Shown here: piece after piece, positions 60,601 to 64,000 of the stretch
Layout: each line of letters opens with the position of its first letter
Numbering within the stretch: position 1 is the first letter of the stretch
NCBI GenBank assembly: GCA_028023455.1
Contig: JAQFVV010000001.1
Span: forward strand, 25,783,401-25,847,400
Direction of reading: 5' to 3'
Origin: Epiperipatus broadwayi
Taxonomy: Eukaryota > Onychophora > Udeonychophora > Euonychophora > Peripatidae
Length of the DNA: 64,000 nt
The notes under the pieces: generated by a model
What the model was told of the DNA's origin: nothing
The model's database searches: none
The model's input: the letters and a program-made list of their open reading frames with translations, nothing else
Position numbers and translations under genes: made by a program

Positions 60601-60925
60601 ATATTGGACTAGTTTCATCATTTAATATTAAGTATTGAATGTCTTTAGAAAAATTTAACTTTATTTCTATTTTCCAATTACATTCAACTGTTAGTAATAG
60701 CACGCAGGTTAATGTATGATTAACGTTTCAAATTGTATTATTCTCCTCTCTTATTCAGGTCTGACCAATGACTGTATTAGCATGGAAATAGAATGTGGAC
60801 CCATAGATTTTTGAATATTGAATTTTAAGGTAATGCTCTAATCAACTGAGCCATTCTGTCAAAGGCAACAGAAGAAAATTTCATACACTTATCTATGAGT
60901 TTTCTCCTGATTTCTTCACTTTTTC

Positions 60926-61111
60926 TTATACATTATGTAAACTAGGTTGATTTATGGGATTATTCATCATTGTCATGTGAGCAGCCTTTTTTCTTCTTTG
61001 TAATTTTTCCTCACTATCCAATACTTTTGTATTTTCCCAACTGAACATATGTTTGTTGGTACATACATGGTCTACTACCTTATACACTCCTGTTTTCTCT
61101 CTTCTAATCAT
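60926..61111 (-). pseudogene. PLE2 inverted arm: GIY-YIG C-terminal fragment
   Basis: Minus-strand frame MIRREKTGVYKVVDHVCTNK, HMFSWENTKVLD, continuing KAAHMTMMNNPINQPS. It matches the C-terminal half of the sense GIY-YIG domain at 63,220-63,400, where the same residues are spread over several frames. The arm therefore preserves a better reading of this domain than the main body. The N-terminal YIG motif is not included. Confidence 0.75.
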
Positions 61112-61268
61112 CAGTTTGTGCTTTTACAACCACTTTTCAATGGAGCAACTGGTATTTTATAGATACAGTTTTTGCTTTTCTGCATTTCATGTTTAGGCTT
61201 TGTAGAACTGGACAAATTAAAAAACATGAACTTTTTTATGTAAATCTGAAGGGATAAATTTTAAGGGT

Positions 61269-62800
61269 TTGCAACTGAAACTTCTAATTCACTTCCAGAG
61301 ATCTGGAAAAATTACTCAGAGAGCAATTGAAGTTCTGTTAAGAGAAAGAATAAATGCTCAAAGGTTTTGTGAGTATCAAACCACACAATCCATTAATAAT
61401 GTAGAATATTTTTTTAATAATAAACTTACTAATGAAGACTTTACAAGAGTTTTTCAAACAGTAAAAAAATCATATTCTACATTACAAGGAAAAATAAAAG
61501 AATGCCAAAAAACTTGCAAACATACATGGGCATATCAAAAGTCTTAATGTACAAAGTAGTGTAATAGCTCCAACTGTTAAAAATCTTAATTCTAAACATC
61601 TAACAGATTTTGAAATTTCTGTTCTTGGAAAAAAGATTAAACTTTGACATTACACCAACTAATCTCACTTTATTTGATATAATGGCATTCACTGAAGAAG
61701 TTACTCCAAATTGCCTTTAGAAGAAGCAGCAGCATTATGCTGGAAAGAGGTGACAAAAATTGAAGCCAAGCATATCCTATGATGAGAGGAAAGTGATTAA
61801 GTCTTTCAAAGTTGATAAATCTATAATCATTTTCCCTGAAGACAAAGGCAATACAATAGTTGTAATGAATACAAGTGATTGTGAAACAAAATACAAGAAC
61901 TTCTCACATCAACACAATACAGAAAAATGGCAAAAAATCTTATACAAAGTAAAGATACAAAATTGCAAGCATTACTCAAAAAACATTGCAGGTACTTCAG
62001 GGATTCAGAAAAAGTAAACTAACATTATATTTCCAAACAATTCTTTATGATCTACCTAAAATCCATAAAAATCATGTTCCATTAAGACCTATTATTAGTT
62101 CTAGAAATTTACCTTGCCAAAATTTGTCAAGATTGCTTCTCAAAGTTCTTAGTTTTTTGGCATACAAAAACCTGTTCTTCATTAAGGACTCTAAACACTT
62201 TGCAGAATTAATCAAAAACTTGAATATTGAATGAACTGACATACTAGTAATATTTGATGTGGAAAGTTTATTCACAAATGTATCATGTGAAAAAGCATTG
62301 TCTATTGTAAGAAAATAATTAAACAGTAATAATAACTTACAAACTAAAACAGCTCTTCCTCTATTGATAGTATAATAAAACTATTATCATTCTGCATAAC
62401 AAAAACTTACTTTCAATACAACACAGAATTTTTAATAAAATCAAGAATGGCCATAGGTTCACTATTGTCACCCATGATTAACAATATTTACTTGGAAGAA
62501 CTTGAAAGCACAGATATAAAGAGTACTCCATATCCATCTAAATTTGACTTTGTTATGTTGATGCTACATTTGTTGTTTGGCCACATGGTGGAGCACTACT
62601 ACAAACTTTCTGGAAACATGTCAGCAACATACCTCCTTCAATTAAATTTACAATAGAATCAAAACAAAAACAAAAACTTGGCATTTCTTAAATGTTCTTG
62701 TGACAAAACCTCCACATGGCACAATCAAACTACAGTTTACAGAAAACCCACACATATAGGAAAATACTTTTGTACACACCTCCTTTCACCCCTGAAACAC
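61269..62800 (+). pseudogene. PLE2 reverse transcriptase, decayed
   Basis: Collinear fragments in shifting frames. The N-terminal region (61,269-61,547) is followed by FDITPTNLTLFDIM, then DKSIIIFPEDKGNTIVVM (61,820-61,870), the conserved 'DK.IVI.PADKG...VVM' block of Penelope proteins. LPKIHKNHVPLRPIISS (about 62,050), VIFDVESLFTNV (palm motif A with its aspartate, about 62,250), and MAIGSLLSPMINNIY (motif B, 62,447) follow. CYVDATFVVWPHGG (about 62,560) is motif C, where YVDD has become YVDA, losing one catalytic aspartate. VYRKPTHIGKYF then marks the thumb. At least five breaks and the motif C change make it inactive. Confidence 0.85.
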
Positions 62801-63139
62801 AGAATTTGGAAGTTATATTATCTCTATGGTACAAAGTAAACGATGTTTGTTCAGAAACCCATGATTTGGAAAAAAGAAAAAACCTATATAAATCAAACTC
62901 TTATAAAAAATGGTTACTCATTAGTTGACATTAAGAAATCCTTAAATCAACAACAAAAAAAAACCATCAAAGAAAAAAATATTAGTACTGTAGGGTATCC
63001 TTGCACATCAAATATAATAGACAAATTAAGAAAAATCTGAAATCAGTAAAACAACAGAACAGCTTTCCAGAACCATACCACACTATGAGTAATTCTAACA
63101 TCTACAAAGACTAAACTTAAAATACTGAAAAGCAAAAAC

Positions 63140-63420
63140 TGCCTCTATGACATACCCATGTGAATGTAGAAGAATGTATATTAATGAAACTGATCTCTCC
63201 ATTGAAAAGTAATTGCAAGAACACAAATTGATGATTCAAAGAGAGAAAACAGATATTTATAAGGTAGCAAACAATATATTTACCAATAAAACATATGTTT
63301 AACTGGGAAAATACAAAAGTTTTGGGTATAGAGAAAAAGGTACAAAGAGTAAAATTTAAAGAAGCTGCTTTCATGACATTGGTGAATAACTCCATAAGTC
63401 AATCTAGTGTAACTATACAT
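63140..63420 (+). pseudogene. PLE2 GIY-YIG endonuclease, decayed
   Basis: TYPCECRRMYINETDLSIEK followed by LQEHKLMIQREKTDIYKVAN fits the 'Y.C.CG..YIGET.RSI..R..EHK' GIY-YIG consensus. The glycine of YIG is N here, and the arginine codon before LQEHK is a stop. Frames then shift through the NKTYV...GKYKSFG region, corresponding to the inverted arm at 60.9-61.1 kb. It is inactive. Confidence 0.75.
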
Positions 63421-63522
63421 AATATATGGAACTAATCAACTTCACTCTTAAAAATGGAGCAATCAATAGGACACTCATACATAAGTTTATAAAATTTCTA
63501 CTGACCACTGCCTTTGGCAAGA

Positions 63523-63591
63523 TGGCTCAGTTGGTTAGAGCATTAACTTAAAATTCTATGTTCAAGAATCTAAGGGTGCAGATTTGATTCC
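63523..63591 (+). promoter_or_regulatory. tRNA-like A and B boxes in the PLE2 3' tail
   Basis: Box A TGGCTCAGTTGG (63,523-63,534) and box B GATTTGATTCC (63,581-63,591) are spaced as in tRNA-type RNA polymerase III promoters. The inverted copy at the left end keeps box A (minus strand, 60,853-60,842), and a related copy lies in the 25.5-kb foldback. Presence at both element ends suggests the module belongs to the element or to a SINE that uses the same ends. Confidence 0.6.
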
Positions 63592-63621
63592 CATTCTAAT
63601 CACTAGTCAAACCAGCAATAT

Positions 63622-63675
63622 CTGAAGAAGAAAGGAGAATAATATCACTTGAAAGGTTGGAAATAAACTAACCTA
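63622..63675 (+). ncRNA. Hammerhead-like motif in PLE2 3' tail
   Basis: CUGAAGA (63,622-63,628), then GAAA (63,651-63,654) merging into a perfect 7-pair stem AGGUUGG/CUAACCU (63,654-63,660 with 63,668-63,674, one G-U) around aaauaaa, then A (63,675). This supplies both invariant strands, the required A-U closing pair of stem III and a permitted cleavage base. Hammerhead motifs are known from the LTR-like ends of Penelope elements, where this lies. Weak points: stem II (agaaag...ucacuu) pairs poorly and stem I is not obvious. The inverted left copy has CUGAAUA and is dead. Confidence 0.4.
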
Positions 63676-64000
63676 TGTGCTATTACTAACAGTTGAATGT
63701 AATTGGAATATTAAAATAAAGTTATTTTTTTCTAAAGACATTCAATACTTAATATTAGATAATGGAAAATACTACCATCATTACAAACCTTCAGAAAAAC
63801 ACAAAGAACAGTTTAGTTCTTGATTATCAATATTTTGATCAGTTTTATCATGTATATCAAGAAACAAGTTGGTTAATCGATTGATAAATTTTATATTGGA
63901 AAAATTACATTAAATAAATATTTTCTAAACTGTTGTGCCACACTTTGATGGCTTGTTTTGAATACCATGATATAAAAATTAAGAAAGAGCTAATTATATT

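Larger units (their letters stand above)
60604..63775 (+). mobile_element. PLE2: Penelope-like element with inverted ends
   Basis: The body runs on the + strand: a decayed reverse transcriptase (about 61,269-62,800), a linker, a GIY-YIG domain (about 63,140-63,420), then a 3' tail with a tRNA-like module and a hammerhead-like motif. The left 60,604 to about 61,130 is the inverted copy of the 3' end, including the GIY-YIG C-terminus, the tRNA-like boxes and the tail cattcaatacttaatatta. The architecture equals PLE1, but the sequences are unrelated at the DNA level and the coding part is longer. Many stops and frameshifts are present. The target duplication is not clear. Confidence 0.8.

Noticed and set aside
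63117-63395. 92-codon minus-strand ORF
   Set aside because: It is antisense to the PLE2 GIY-YIG remnant, and the sense strand explains the sequence.
58904-64000. TM2 exon of the receptor
   Set aside because: No stretch with a phase-2 acceptor followed by the conserved post-TM1 sequence was found. PLE2 occupies much of the region.
1-64000. CRISPR arrays, operons, ribosome binding sites
   Set aside because: The DNA is clearly eukaryotic (spliced exons, hAT, Penelope and SINE elements), and the spaced 18-mers at 42 kb lack the uniform spacing and repeat length of a CRISPR array.

Overview
The window is eukaryotic and almost certainly animal DNA. It is strongly A+T-rich, full of AT and GT microsatellites, and genes are thinly spread with long introns. 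The one cellular gene I recognise is a metabotropic GABA-B-type receptor (class C GPCR) on the + strand, seen as six spliced exons between 21,258 and 58,903. The mix of Penelope-like elements, BED-finger hAT transposases and tRNA-derived SINEs suits an invertebrate with a large repeat-rich genome (a mollusc or cnidarian is possible), but the sequence alone does not fix the taxon.

Layout. 1-1,482: decayed LTR retrotransposon (gag remnant, polypurine tract, LTR). 5,409-7,307: 5'-truncated Penelope-like element (PLE1) whose left end is an inverted copy of its 3' end. 8.2-9.7 kb: (TA)n tract and LTR-like debris. 9.7-21 kb: mostly featureless AT-rich DNA with a candidate promoter near 14.7 kb, an unassigned GC-richer island at 15.2-15.9 kb and a ~181-bp tandem repeat at 19.4-19.9 kb. 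21,258-22,061: three closely spaced receptor exons. Introns of about 8.6, 8.1 and 19.9 kb follow, separating exons at 30,672, 38,803 and 58,753. The last exon carries transmembrane helix 1, so the rest of the seven-helix domain and the intracellular tail lie beyond the right edge. The 5' exons (signal peptide, first lobe of the ligand-binding domain) were not found.

The introns hold a varied transposon collection. It includes a foldback element with a tRNA-like module (25.5 kb), a hairpin with a hammerhead-like core (26.2 kb), a hAT MITE (29.6 kb), a TA-flanked MITE (33.9 kb), two tRNA-derived retroposons (35.5 and 37.9 kb), a solo PLE1-family foldback with a 13-bp target duplication (42.5 kb), several hairpin elements (46-47 kb), a tandem-plus-inverted repeat with hammerhead-like cores (48.7-49.6 kb), a LINE endonuclease relic (50.5 kb) and two hAT elements (51.3-54.8 and 54.9-57.7 kb). 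A second Penelope-like element (PLE2, 60.6-63.8 kb) with inverted ends, an internal tRNA-like promoter and a hammerhead-like motif closes the window.

The most interesting signal is a set of hammerhead-ribozyme-like cores in three unrelated-looking repeats. One of them is an ORF-less element with the inverted-plus-tandem architecture known from Penelope-like elements. These calls rest on motif and base-pair reading by eye, not on a covariance-model search. No intact transposon gene was seen.
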